48,633 bases of DNA from Silene noctiflora (GCA_009801015.1 VHZZ01000140.1:11278-59910); one strand, 5' to 3'; counted from the first letter of the stretch, positions 10,501 through 21,829 are shown. The notes: generated from the letters alone by a model not told the origin. A program made the numbers and translations.

Positions 10501-13057
10501 TGCCAAGAAAGTGTCACTCTACACTCTTTTAAATTTCATTAATGGTCTAGCAACTCCAAATATTAACAATGGCATACTTTTAAAGGTTGGTTTAGAAAAA
10601 CTAATAAATCATCTAAATGCACAAATGAAGAAGAAAAACTTCTGAAACATATGATTCAGGTCAAAGGAAACTCCAATCATTCAAACCTTGGTATGAACTG
10701 CTAGGCTGCTGACTGCTAAGATAGGAGATCCATCGGCATCACAAGCAAAGTCAACCATAGATCCAGATGGATAGCCATCATATTTCTGCGCATTACAGAG
10801 CAATTAAAAAGTCCATGGTTTTCATTCTATGTACGAATTAAACCAATCTCACGCAAAGAAATAACAATTGCTTACACTTTGGATACCTATCAGGAGGGGG
10901 GGGGGGGGGGGGGGGGGGTAATTTCTCCACTTGAACAGGCATAGATAGACGAATATGGGAAGGAAGGAGAACAAGATACAGAATTCATCAAAAAGATAGA
11001 CTTGGGAGAAAGTAACATCCTTCAAAATCTCTCAAACGAAATAAGGACCTGATTCTTAAAGAATCGCAGAGAATAGTGTCCTCCCTTCTCTACCAAATGT
11101 TTCACAAACAAGGTACATTTGGATCCTTCACTGCCATTGCTCTCTTCTCTACTCTTTTTTTCTTTCAAAAATGGGCTTTTAGGTATGCATTTAGGATAAA
11201 GATCCAAACATTACATATCTTTCAAAAAGAGCATGTACGATCCAATTTGCCTATGGGAAAGACAAAGGACACATTCACGTGGAGATTGTAAACTTAGAGT
11301 GTCTAATGAAATGTCATCTTGTTTTCAAGCGAGGAAAACCTTGAAAATAAACTTAAATTCATAAGAATGGTTATCCCACATGGCGGTTTATACTAAAAAA
11401 CCGTCATCGAGGGTGGCGGTTGATGGTTATAAGATTTTTTCATTCCAATTTATGTCACAAAAAATTAACAAAAATAAAAACTTGAAGAATTAAATTAGAA
11501 CTGACAAGCCAACAAGAAGATTTAATATACAACAACAGTCATTTCTTATGGCGGTTTGTTCTTATCATGTTTCAAAAATCATTTCGGATATTGCATCCGC
11601 TCAAAAAAAAAAACATTAACAATACCCTAATGCTCAAATATATGGCATCGAGCTCACATTGATGCAACCTCACATCCAGACAATGACACATAGAAAGGGT
11701 TCATTTGAATTCTATTTCTCTCATCATTGCCACCACTAACAATGTAAGACAAATTAAACATAATGAAATTAATAATAAAGAAACGAGTGAAGTAGCAAAC
11801 TTACATAAGAGAAAGTAGATACAACATTAACAATAGTAGATAAGCAGAAAGAAGTGATGATACAACATTAACAATACCCTAATGCTCAAATATATGGCAT
11901 CGAGCTCACATTGATGCAACCTCACATCCAGACAATGACACATAGAAAGGGTTCATTTGAATTCTATTTAACACATCATTGCCACCACTAACAATGTAAA
12001 ACAAATTATACATAATGAAATTAATAATAAAGAAACGAGTGAAGTAGCAAACTAACATAAGAGAAAGTAGATAGCGAGCCGCGGGTACTATTAGCAAGCA
12101 CCGTCCGAATTTCCTCCACAGCCGGAAGCCTCACCGCTTTCTCCTGCCACAAGCAATCACAAACTCCATCAAACACACAAATATTAAACCAAAAGCAGTT
12201 AGACGTAGGAAAATGCTAAAGATAACTACTACTCCCTCTAAATCATCCGATTCTTCGCAAATACTTTCTTTTGTGACGAGTGTTTTAATCAAACGTAAAG
12301 AAACACTATTCCCTCTAACTCATTTGATTCTTCAGATTTTAATCTTTTGTGACGAGTACTTTGATCAAACGTAAACAATCAATTGAATCAAACACAGTAC
12401 TAAACTACTCATCATGAGATGTTGAAGCAAATGATTTGAAGTTAAATACTTAAATATCCACGAGCGAAATGAGATTTCAACCTAAAACTAATACTGAGAT
12501 GTCGGAGTATTTTGTACTAGTATTACAACTTACAAGGTCTTGATGGAGTTATACTTTGTACTATTGTTCGACTATTCGGATAAAACCTACTAAGCTTGTG
12601 CTATGTATAATCTACTTCCCTTCCTTCTATTGCTAGGAGGACTCAACAACAAGTATGATACCTCCTGTGAAACCATTCTATAACATGAAAGCAAGTTAAT
12701 CGACATATTCGTCATCACTTGACTCATAATTGACCACTCGTCTTGACTCAACTCAACTCGACCCGACCAATTGACTGGTTCCTAAGATTACAAACAACTG
12801 AACGTTTTTATTGATCGATACTAATAATTCTGATGCCGAAAGATGATCATCAACAAAATTGCGCAATTCAACATCAGTAATATCGAACTCTTGTATACTT
12901 ATCGTAAATCAAAAAAAAAAAAAAATAGACGAATTAACAATAAAATACCTGATGAGATTGTATACGCTGAATGATTTCAACATCGTCAACAACATTTTTC
13001 GCAGCAGAAACCTAAGACAACATAAAATCAAAATCAAAATCAAAAATCAAAACCCTA

Positions 13058-13094
<37 letters not shown>

Positions 13095-13315
13095 GCAGAA
13101 CATACCTGAGGAGAGGAGCGAGAAGCGGAAGCCATTGATGAGGAGGAGAAGGAAGAAGAGGAGAGAGAAAAAGGAAGGCGAGGGTAAAATGGGAAAGAGA
13201 AATTAGTAGAGTGAAAGCGAAGAAAGAGGTTCGGGAATGAAGAGGTACGGAAAGTGGTTGGGATAGCCATGGTGGCGTAACTGGCGTTGTTGAATGTGGT
13301 CGTATTCATGTTCAT
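7575..13315 (-). CDS. GLUTRBP: Glutamyl-tRNA reductase-binding protein, chloroplastic (GluTRBP)
   Basis: Twelve exons on the - strand, all GT-AG: 13315-13106, 13011-12949, 12143-12057, 10785-10687, 9602-9507, 9412-9347, 9236-9146, 8957-8890, 8803-8738, 8519-8469, 8155-8091, 7632-7575. They join in frame to 1020 nt, 339 aa (Arabidopsis protein about 317). Residues 1-70 are Ser/Phe-rich with few acids, a plastid transit peptide. Residues about 95-237 form an FMN-binding split-barrel-like domain (EEIRTVLANS, YDGYPSGSMVDFACDADGSP, CSLLIAKDPDDRT, AFWVDFGDF). A C-terminal DUF2470-type domain follows from about 250 (SHMNKDHEED, LDLDHLGFNVK, LRIPFP). The family binds glutamyl-tRNA reductase in plastids and adjusts 5-aminolevulinate supply for chlorophyll and heme; it is related to HugZ heme oxygenases but is not known to be one. 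The first of three in-frame ATGs (13315, 13309, 13270) was chosen. Introns carry a Stowaway-like repeat, a duplicated splice junction, a G/C homopolymer and a microsatellite. Confidence 0.93.
10896..10918. repeat. G(23) homopolymer in GluTRBP intron 3
   Basis: 23 uninterrupted G on +, i.e. C(23) in the pre-mRNA, ending about 110 nt upstream of the intron 3 acceptor. Length may be unstable or imprecise in the assembly. Confidence 0.9.
11614..12074. repeat. 252-bp direct duplication spanning the exon 3/intron 3 junction of GluTRBP
   Basis: About 205 bp starting CATTAACAATACCCTAATGC at 11614 recur at 11866, offset exactly 252 bp, with only a few differences. The right copy ends inside exon 3 of GluTRBP (12057-12143), so the left copy includes the last about 15 exon bases (11805-11819) and a second donor site (11804-11799). 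Confidence 0.85.
12234..12400. mobile_element. Stowaway-like MITE, tandem or degenerate, in GluTRBP intron 2
   Basis: The sequence holds two related parts, each starting YTCCCTCTAA and containing TTTTGTGACGAGT and AATCAAACGTAAA. The CTCCCTC start resembles the Stowaway ends seen at 17104 and 46526. Boundaries are approximate. Confidence 0.45.
13058..13093. repeat. (GAT)12 microsatellite in GluTRBP intron 1
   Basis: Twelve perfect GAT units, located 13-48 nt downstream of the exon 1 donor site (in gene orientation ATC repeats). Confidence 0.95.
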
Positions 13316-13497
13316 CGGAATTTATTTGCGTTAATTAATTTGCTTTGTTTATTGATTTTCTTCTCTTTTTCTTTTCTACGGAGTGACCATGGCCATGGCT
13401 TGTCTAGTGTTCAATTGTCCATCGCTAGTGTAAGGTTGGAATTAGACCCACTTGGGTGTGGTTCATAGTGTGGCTTTTAGTGGCTTGTGTTAAGTGA

Positions 13498-13976
13498 AGG
13501 TAGTACCAAAACAGACACGGATACGGACAAAACACGGATACGTGATACGGCATCCCATGAAATTTAGGATACGGGATACATTATTTAAATTTAATAAAAT
13601 ATATATTTTATAGTGATAAATGATCGATTTTATTTTTGTAAAAATATTTGATATTAAATTTAAATAAGTGAAGGTAAATTTGCTCTTGATTATAACTCAT
13701 TTTTATCTCTCATCCAAACTCATCTCGTAATCAATCTCTTTCGACAACTCATTTCTTGTCTAAAGAACATCATTCACCCAAATGATGTTCCAAATACCAT
13801 GGACACGCGTCGGACACAGCCCAAATACCATGGACACGCGTCGGACACGTGCCCAATTAAATGTGGTAAGTTAGACACGGCTATATAAGTGTCCGATACG
13901 TCTCGGCGTGTGTCCGCCGAGTGTCGGTGTCCGACATGCGGACGACTGATTAAGAGAAGTGTATGTGCTACCTAGG
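13498..13976. mobile_element. MITE-like element of the GACACGG family, copy 1
   Basis: Ends are AGGTAGTAC on the left and GTGCTACCT on the right (imperfect inverted repeat). The inner ends are rich in GACACGG/CCGTGTC. A core of about 140 bp (GGCATCCCATGAAATTTAGG through TTAAATTTAAATAAGTGAAG) is shared with copy 2 at 35778-36125. This copy also contains a 29-bp tandem repeat, CCAAATACCATGGACACGCG..., at about 13789-13846. No protein is encoded. Confidence 0.55.
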
Positions 13977-15313
13977 TTAAGAGATGTTAGTGCGGCGGAT
14001 TTAAGTAACTCATCAATATTCGTCTCATTGAACAATCACTATACATTTAACTGAGTTTATGTGTGATTTTTCCGAGTTTTTTTAAAGTTTATTTTTTCTT
14101 ATGTTTAAGTGGTTGAGTTCAAATACTTTACAATATAGCTCAGATTCTTTAAAACAAAACTTGAAAACTTTATAACAGAGCTCGGATTCTACACCATACA
14201 ATTGGTGGTATAGTCTATTAATTGGATTTTTGGTGGTGGTGGATGATGGAGCAGGTTTGAAATTTACATCATACTGAGATTATTTTCGTCTAAATGTCAT
14301 TTATAAAATGAAATAATATATCGTGATTATTTTATAAAGTTTTTATTAATTTTTTTATTGAAAATCTTAAATTATAAAATGAAATCGAGAAATTTTGGGC
14401 ATTGGTATTGGCTAAGCTAACTCTTACTAAAGAAGCTAAGGATAAATTATTGTATTATGCGTTAGTAGGTTAATGGATCCGATATGAGTTTAGATTTCCT
14501 CTCATTAGGATGGATACAATATGAGTTTCAGAAACATATAACTGTCGTGGATGCTAAGGCGGATACAAAATGAGTTTTGATTGGTATGTACTGCTGCATG
14601 CTGGGAGGCTACATTTTTAGGGTTGGAGTGATGTTTCAAAGAGCAAGTGTTGATTTCGGATGATTAATTGATAAAAACTTCCTGGGCGATTGAGTTGTTT
14701 AAGGAGAAACGATTCTTCTCCCATATTTATTAGTGGACAAGATTAATTTTGAGTATAAAATAATTATGATGTAACTTTAACTATATTGCGTACAAAATTA
14801 AAGTCATTTTACATAATTCTAAAAATCTCAAGTTTCGATCTATAGGGAATTACCAAGAAATAGACATAGGGGTTAGAAGATGATATTGACTCGTTTTAAG
14901 GTGGATGTTTTTTAACATGGAAAAAGGATAAAAGAATAATTTCAACAAACAATTATCCTCGTTATCCTTGGTTAAAAAGACATCGAACCTCTCTCGTTAC
15001 ACGAGAAGATCTAAGCTGATATCTTTTGGCCAGGGACTCAGGGAGGTGGCCTTTGGAGTAGGACCATACGAGCATTTTCGGGGGGAAGCCCAAAAACTCG
15101 AATAAGATACTCCCTACCTTATAGCCCAAAGCCCCAAACCAATGAACTTTCTAAGTAGAAGTGATTAGCTTAAATTGAGAGCATACTCTCTATGTTATTT
15201 TTATCTCTCGTCTCGTGTTTCACCATCTGCATTTTGTGACATTTCATCGATCAAAGTAGTTTATATTAAGCTCTTGATTTGTCACGAGAAAAAAGTTGTA
15301 AAACTGGATGCAA
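13977..15313. other. Intergenic, no gene recognised
   Basis: A/T-rich. A few related words (GGATNCRATATGAGTTT at about 14477, 14511 and 14561) hint at old tandem repeats. No coding region or RNA gene is seen. Confidence 0.5.
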
Positions 15314-15322
15314 AACACAATA

Positions 15323-15508
15323 GGGCAATTCTCACTTGTGACGGAAGGTATCCGTCACAAGTTTGTGACGGATACCTCTTTGTCTCACAAAATGCCCATG
15401 AGAGGAGAGAGAAAAGCAAATGGGGGGTGCCCCACCTTGTCCCCCTATTCGTTTTGTGAGTGGCATTATCCGTCACAAGGACCGACCCGTCACAAGGGAG
15501 ACGCTTTG
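15323..15508 (+). mobile_element. Mutator-like MITE, copy 2
   Basis: 186 bp with perfect 9-bp duplication AACACAATA (15314-15322 and 15509-15517). It starts GGGCAATTCTCACTTGTGAC and ends GGGAGACGCTTTG. This copy has no N bases and so shows the family centre, a GGGG-T-GCCCC region. An internal foldback TTGTGACGGAAGG / ATCCGTCACAA follows the left end. Confidence 0.85.
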
Positions 15509-15517
15509 AACACAATA

Positions 15518-17100
15518 ATGGGAAAAAAAATGAATTTTACTCGGAAATAACTTGGATTCTACTCAACTTTTACTTTTGTAGAGAAACTATGTGGATAAAA
15601 TTCAATGGAGTAGGATGATTTAAAGGAGTATCTTGCGGTAATCATATCAAAGATTGCACCATTTGCGGAGCCATCTATAGTAAGACATGGGTCCCAGAAT
15701 TAAATGACACTGCTACTAAATTCTCTGACTTGTACGGACCATGGAGCAGTAGTTATTGTGTATGATCGTACTGTAAAACCGATATCGTTTTAGGTTAAAA
15801 ATCGATCACTTTTTTTATCATAAAATGATCATTTCTCATGTGATGACAATATACGACGGTCTTATACTATAATTTGTGATATCCCGTGTAATCCATGCAC
15901 GAGGCTATGTGCGCAGCTTAAATTGACAAGAAGCCTTTGAATGATAGAAATATCAACAAAGTTGTTTTGAGAGTTGAACAAGTGCATGGGAAAAAAAAGT
16001 GCTCTTGTTGACCACTTCAAACCTGTGATGCGCCTTTTCCATAGGGCCAAGAACAAGTTGGTCAAATTCGGTACATTCTAAGCCAATCGAACTCAAGACC
16101 TTTGGTTAAATTAGATAACCCCTCGAGACATCAATAATGGTGCTTTTACGAGCCAATGTGATGCACATGCGATATTGGTTGTTCCTTCAGCGTCAATTGA
16201 CTTGAGAAGAATGAGGATCACATCATTCACATGCAGGAATCCGAAAGGGTACAAAATGATGAACTCTGGTGTGTGGAAGAAGCTATGAGCCTACGAGTGA
16301 TTCGGTGGGGAAGATGAGAGAACGAGACAAAAGAGCTGAATTCCTAGTAACTGATAGATCAGGCTTCTTCATCACACCAGAGTGCAACTGGTCTGGTGTT
16401 GCCAATCAAAGAGAAATTTACAGACAGACAGTAAAGTGCCAAACATCATCATTCGAAATAGAAAATACTTAACCTTCCGCCGAGTCCCTGGGGACAAATT
16501 TCCTTCCTACAACTATAAAACCTGTAGACAATTTAAGTCAAGTTCACGAANCTGTAGATATCATTTGTCCCCAAAGCTCAGCAGAAATGAGTAAATGACG
16601 GGTTTTTCAATATCAATATCGGAACAATTCCATTTCTACTTCAAAATGGCCTCAACTTTGAAGGGTTGCAGCTGTAAGATGGGTAACGTAATAATGACAA
16701 TGACAAAAAAACTAAATGCAGCCAATTTGAAGACATTTCATTTCCAATATACGATGGTTCCTGACATGATCAAGTTAATGAAAAGTTCCTAATCTTGCAT
16801 ATCAAACCTCTAGAATCGACAGATTACCACCAAGGTTGCTCGCAGACACGCAGTGCATATCATAAGAACAAATCACAGACACTACCAAGGACAAGACAGC
16901 AACTTTCATAAGCTACTTGCCAGTCTCTACGATACAATAAGCTACAAGGATTTAGCTCGCCGAGGTCCCCACACCTGAGATCCCAGCAGAATGTCACAAT
17001 GCAGGCTTCGAATCATAATCATAGTACAGAACATAACTCTATGACCCATCCATGCTTGATCTTGACTCTTGAGTAACCATTATTCTCTCTACCGTAACCA
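15518..17100. other. Intergenic, no gene recognised
   Basis: Several open frames of 65-70 codons occur on both strands without recognisable similarity. One single N at 16551. The right part may include the 3' untranslated region of the small gene at 17725-18012 (- strand). Confidence 0.4.
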
Positions 17101-17103
17101 TTA

Positions 17104-17168
17104 CTCCCTACGTCCCAGTCATTTGTTTACCTTAGATTAAATACCATAAATGATTAGGACGGAGGGAG
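17104..17168. mobile_element. Stowaway MITE (65 bp)
   Basis: Starts CTCCCTACGTCCCAGTCATT and the other end reads CTCCCTCCGTCCTAATCATT in reverse complement, flanked by TA on both sides. This is a compact Stowaway-type (Tc1/mariner) MITE. Confidence 0.75.
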
Positions 17169-17724
17169 TATTACGACAAATACATTCTAATCAAACACAG
17201 ATAAGCAAGACCCCCCCTCATTCTTTGATCATAATGTACGCATTTTTATGAATCATAAACACAGAATCGTAACAATCGTTTCAACGAAATTCAATATGGA
17301 CCAATTGAGTTAAGACTATGATACAAAAGTCCAGCCTAAGTTACGAAAGATTGTCGCTAATTTCCCAACATATCTGTCCAGCAAAAATAACAATTTCTGA
17401 AAGGAAAAAGTTCTCAACTTTCTGAAAATTGGAGCACAACAGTAGCAAGAATGCTCATCAACACCATTAGAGCATCAAAAACATTCAATTGAATCAAATT
17501 CTTTTCACAGTATAACATAAAACCAATTGCAATTCATGAATAAATCGATCAAAACAGAACAAACCCAGATCATAGTAAATCCCCAATTTCTCATTAATCN
17601 AGAATGATGATACAAAAACCCGAAAAATCTACCAGAAATCTACAGAAGATACCAACTTTACCATAAAAATCAAAACTTTACNACATAATCATGTACAAAA
17701 CCATCTGGGTAATCAACAAAAACA

Positions 17725-18012
17725 TCAATCAGAGTGAAAATCAACATACCCAGAAACATCATCATCATCATCATCAGATGAAGAAGATGAAGAAGGTGAA
17801 GAAGAAGGGTAAAAAAGAGGATCAGAAGAATAAGGAAAACAGAAGAAAGTAGTTAAACAAAGAGAAAAACGACGAAATTGTTGAAAAGGGAAACAAAATA
17901 AAAGATCTAAAACTTGATTACTACTTAGATGTTCTGGATTACAAGCTATGTATTGACATACATTTGCTGATACATTTGCAACTGCTACCACCACTTGGCT
18001 GTTCAACACCAT
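17725..18012 (-). CDS. Small uncharacterised protein with a Ser/Asp-rich tail
   Basis: 95-aa open frame on the - strand. It starts MVLNSQVVVAVANVSANVCQ and is followed by hydrophobic and cysteine-containing segments (LLFCFPF, LCLTTFFCF). The C-terminus is low complexity: a Ser/Pro stretch, then seven Ser, six Asp and VSGYVDFHSD. I do not recognise the family. It is considered real because the first 60 residues look like a structured plant protein with Met followed by a conserved-looking NSQVVVAVANVSA start, because codon use is normal, and because the leader is A/T-rich. A strong donor (G|GTATGT) sits in the VSG-Y codons at about 17747, so the last residues might be replaced by a further exon. 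No operon-like context exists. Confidence 0.5.
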   Translation of the reverse strand: MVLNSQVVVAVANVSANVCQYIACNPEHLSSNQVLDLLFCFPFQQFRRFSLCLTTFFCFPYSSDPLFYPSSSPSSSSSSDDDDDDVSGYVDFHSD

Positions 18013-18239
18013 TTTTGTGATTTTTCTCGTGGTTTTTTTTGTGCAATTTTGTTGTGTTTTTTTTTTTGAGATTTTATCGGTTGTCTTGTCTTAACAATAT
18101 CATATTATCATGTTTTAATGTAATTGGATGTAATCTAGTTTGGTGTTGTGAGTTTTGTTTTGGGATGGCAAAGTTGCCCTTTTAGGGGGATCCGGGATCC
18201 CAATTGATTTTGGTTGTGGATTTTAGAAAAACTAAATCT

Positions 18240-18660
18240 CATTTTTGATAGATCTAACAAACGAGTCCCTCTTGTCGAGTATGGGTCGGGTCAGATTGGA
18301 TTAGGTTAGGGCTTGTCACATTTTCGGGTTAGTTCGGGTTAGGTTGAGTTACTTCAAGTTATTGGCTTGTTTTAGGTTTGTTGGTCGGGTTTGTTTCGGG
18401 TCAAGCGAATAGGGTTATTTTGGTCGGATCATTTTTGGGTCAATGATTAACAGAAAAGATTATTTCAAGTCCTTTTGAATTAGTTAGAATTATATGTTGT
18501 CGGGTTATTTTCGGGTTGGTTGGTTTCAGATCGGGTCTATTACGGATTAAGAAAGCTCTGATCATTTTTGGGCAGAGCCGGACAATTAGGATTTCGGGTG
18601 TTATTCGGGTGTTGTAGTTCGGGTCAATTCAATCGGGTCAGTTGGTTTTGCAAGGTGTAA
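18240..18660. repeat. Degenerate GGGTCGGGT-rich repeat
   Basis: Many imperfect words such as GGTCGGGT, TCGGGTTAG and TTTCGGGTC. Similar ACCCGA-rich stretches (the reverse complement) are at 21830-22075, 27150-27520 and 44290-44620. They are probably decayed transposon satellite. No coding. Confidence 0.5.
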
Positions 18661-18914
18661 TTTTAGATTGACTATTCCGTTTGAAACCTTTAAACGACCT
18701 TATGTGATCACTTTTTTGGAAACATGTGGCTATGTACTAGATCATATTTTTATGGAAAAATGACCATTTAAACTGGATCACATTTAGGTATAAATGAGTA
18801 AAATATCGCCTATTTGAACTTTTAGACAAAAATGAGCATCTAAAGAGATAACTTCTTTTTGGAAAATTGGTTGGTTAAAGATAAGGTAGGTTGGGACAAT
18901 TTTGTCCACCAATT

Positions 18915-19095
18915 CTTATTTCAGACCGTCATATCCATCTGAAATCTTCAAATGGATACCATTTCCTCTCACAAATGACCCATCAAGGGCAAGTGGGGTG
19001 AGCACATGGGGGTGGCCCACCTTGTCCCCTCTACTCATATTGTTAGGTCTTTACCGTTTGAAGATCTGACCCGTCTTAAGCAAGACTTACTCTTT
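18915..19095 (+). mobile_element. Degenerate relative of the Mutator-like MITE
   Basis: The sequence runs AATTCTTATTTCAGACCG, CTCACAAATGACCC, CCCACCTTGTCCCC and GACCCGTCTTAAG...CTTTG in the same order as copies 1-3, but much diverged and without a clear target duplication. A partial repeat, GACTTACTCTTTGT, occurs twice just after it (19083 and 19108). An older copy or sister family. Confidence 0.45.
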
Positions 19096-19509
19096 GTCTT
19101 TTGGACTTGACTTACTCTTTGTGTTTTGGACTTCATGGTTTTGCGTCTTTATGGTAATGTTTAGGGTTGTTCTCAAAATAATAAATAAGAAGTAGGTTTT
19201 AGTATTACATCAAAGTTATGACATCTTTATTGATCAAAAATAAATAAATTAACCTGAATTATAGCTGTGGGCTATTAGGGATGACAATGGTTAGGTTATA
19301 TAAGACATACGCCGACATTTATACCTGAACATGTTGAAAACAGGTCATCACAGATTCGTTTGATTCGGACATTAAGACCCAAACCCATATCTATTAGGTC
19401 CAAATATGATACTCATACAACCATACTCGCCTTATTAGCATTCAACTTGACGGATTTGGACCTGGACCTGGACCTAGACCCATTGTCATCCGTTTTTATC
19501 ATTTTTTAT

Positions 19510-19677
19510 TTTCGTCCTGATCATTTGCTTACTTATTTCATTTTAGGATGTCTCATTCATTTGTTTACCTTTTTATATTAAGGAGTTTTTTTAAGGGTAA
19601 TTTATTCTTCCAATTACCCTTATTGGTTTTTGTGTACAATAAAATTAAAGGTAAATAATAACCGAAACAAAAGGAGT
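19510..19677. mobile_element. Stowaway-like element
   Basis: Left part CGTCCTGATCATTTGCTTACTT, right part GGTAAATAATAACCG...AAGGAGTA. It belongs to the same subfamily as 36133-36343. Boundaries are approximate. Confidence 0.4.
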
Positions 19678-20179
19678 ATTTGTATATACTAAACTTTCGC
19701 CCTAATGTGTAGATGAGTTTTGTTTCTCAATAAAAAGATTTTCCACAATACTTTTTAGGGTCAAGCTGTTAAAACTTTCACCGTTAATAGATAAAAGATG
19801 ATAGATAATTATGATGTAGTATTACGATGTGTACATTTGTTGGAAATAAGTATTTCATTCATATACATAAAATTTCAATCGAAAAAAAAATTATATATAA
19901 ACGAAAATCATAGTTAAACTATGGATTAAGAGGAAACAAAAACAATATAAAAAAATTTATTGTACTATAAAAGAGAGGGAGTACATCATTTGGCCATACT
20001 AACCTAGTAGGACATTTTCAACATTTCATACCTTATTCAAAAGCAATTGAGATGCTTTTTCCTTACGAAAATCACTTCTAATTCATAGCATAAATTTCGA
20101 TTTGAACAAATAATTAGAAGCGGGCGAAACTTTGTCATGACTACCAGCAATTCTCTTGTACAACCGTTTTTTCGCGTTT

Positions 20180-20350
20180 CTTTAGTAAATTGTGACAATT
20201 TTTTGGTAAATAGTGACCACTTTATGCTAAATAGTGATCACTGATCACCTTGAAAAAAAATATTTGTTTTTCAGTTATAAAAAGTGGTCACTATTTACCC
20301 AAAAATGATTACCATTTATCAAAAATTGGTCACATTTTCTTGATCGGGCA
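20180..20350. repeat. Inverted repeat able to form a hairpin
   Basis: TTTTTTGGTAAATAGTGACCACTTT (about 20196-20223) is inverted at about 20279-20305 (AAAGTGGTCACTATTTACCC). The inner and outer parts also contain repeated variants of TAAATAGTGATCACT and CCAATTTTTGATAAA. A foldback MITE or hairpin RNA source; neither is proven. Confidence 0.5.
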
Positions 20351-20389
20351 TGAGAAGATTGTAAAGTAGAATTTATGTATGGCACAACC

Positions 20390-20680
20390 CACACACGAGA
20401 AGGTGGACTTTGTGTCATGTCGTACTGTCCTTATGAAATGGAAATGATGGCTCGGGCACAATCCACAACCCGTGGTGTGTCGTGTCATGTCGTGTTTGGG
20501 CGTCCATGCATATCCTCCAATTTAGCCTTATTTATTCGTATTTTGAGCGTACTAAAGTGTGTCGTGCTCAATCGTATCGTGTTTGGGCTAGGAACGATTT
20601 TCTTTTTCTCAAGTGTCGACCTAGACACGGCCTACGATCATGTCGTGTCGTCCCAACTTCGTGTCAAAGAACGCTAAGAC
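20390..20680. repeat. CGTGTCGTGTC-rich degenerate repeat
   Basis: Frequent words TCGTGTCATGTCGTGT and GTGTGTCGTG. Same type as the better preserved tandem units at 42590-43140. Non-coding. Confidence 0.45.
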
Positions 20681-20756
20681 ATCTTTTTCCTCTTTTGCTC
20701 CAACCAAATATCGAATTCCGTCATTATTTAAGACAATCCACGTAGCCATCAAAGCA

Positions 20757-20963
20757 AATTAACTTTTTTTTTTGGGTATTGACCAAGAGTATCCTCTACC
20801 GGCAGCTGAGACAATCTCCTTCGTTGTACTAAAGACAATTTAATTGGTAAACCCCTCCCAAATTTGACTTTTTCATGCGAAAGAGTCAGAAATCGAACCT
20901 CTAACCATTTATTCAAGAGATACGAATCCTTATCACTCACACCAGCCAACTTTAGAATTAACT
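20757..20963 (-). mobile_element. tRNA-derived SINE with target duplication
   Basis: On the - strand: A-box region TTGGCTGGTGTGAGTG (about 20950-20935), B-box GGTTCGATT (20900-20892), then a body and an A(10) tail (20773-20764). AATTAACT occurs on both sides (20757-20764 and 20956-20963), an 8-bp target duplication. Body about 190 bp. A different family from the SINE at 5386-5580. Confidence 0.65.
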
Positions 20964-21829
20964 AACTTTTTATTAGTGGTACATGTTTGTCATCCTAAAT
21001 TCAATGACCCTAGGCTCCATATACTCACACCACTTATTACCACCCCTCACTAAATAACATAAAATAGTATATGGCCATGTTTTTTTTTTGGTAGAAAATG
21101 TCAAAGAATTCCAACGAATTGAATTAATGGACAACTACACTAATAAAGTTAATGTACTAACATACATGGAGTGATTCAAACAAGATTGAGGAGGCGGTTG
21201 TGAGTTGTGACCCACGACATATTTCCAATATCCAATAGTTGTTGGCGTAACATTTTGACTTTGTATTATAATAATACAACTACTAGTCTAAATGTGCATT
21301 GTCTTCTACCGCGTTACCTAATGCAATTACACCATTTCCATTTCATTAATTATTGTCTTATTGATAGCAATCATAAAAATATTCCATGATTATCTTATCA
21401 TTCGTTCTGCAATTGTTATTTAAATTCAAATCAAGTTGGGATAAAAGAGCTCTTATTATTTGAGTTAAATTGTTAGTTAACGTAATTGATACTGAGTTAA
21501 AAGTGATACTCATTACTGGAGTTCAACTATGTTAACATTGTAATTCTTTATGTGGCTTTCGTTTTAAGTATAAAACAAATCAAGTATATTAGATGATACA
21601 AACTACTGAAATATTTTTTTTGCTCATTTACTCATTGGCATAGATATAAAGTAATTCTTATTTGGTACCTATTTTCATAACGAATGTACCCTTTTATCTT
21701 ACACCGTTATGTTTACAATTGTTTTGTATTCGTGTCGTACTTTCGGTACCATTTATATTTCGAAATACCTGTCTCGTACTAAATAGGATTATAAAGGAGT
21801 AGCAAGTGTTTTACCAATAGTGCAGACAC
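20964..21829. other. Intergenic, no gene recognised
   Basis: A/T-rich single-copy-looking DNA; nothing to annotate. Confidence 0.5.

Noticed and set aside
15862-16065. 67-codon - strand open frame (HLFNSQNNFVDIS...)
   Set aside because: Briefly resembled a retroelement polyprotein piece, but no diagnostic motif could be confirmed.
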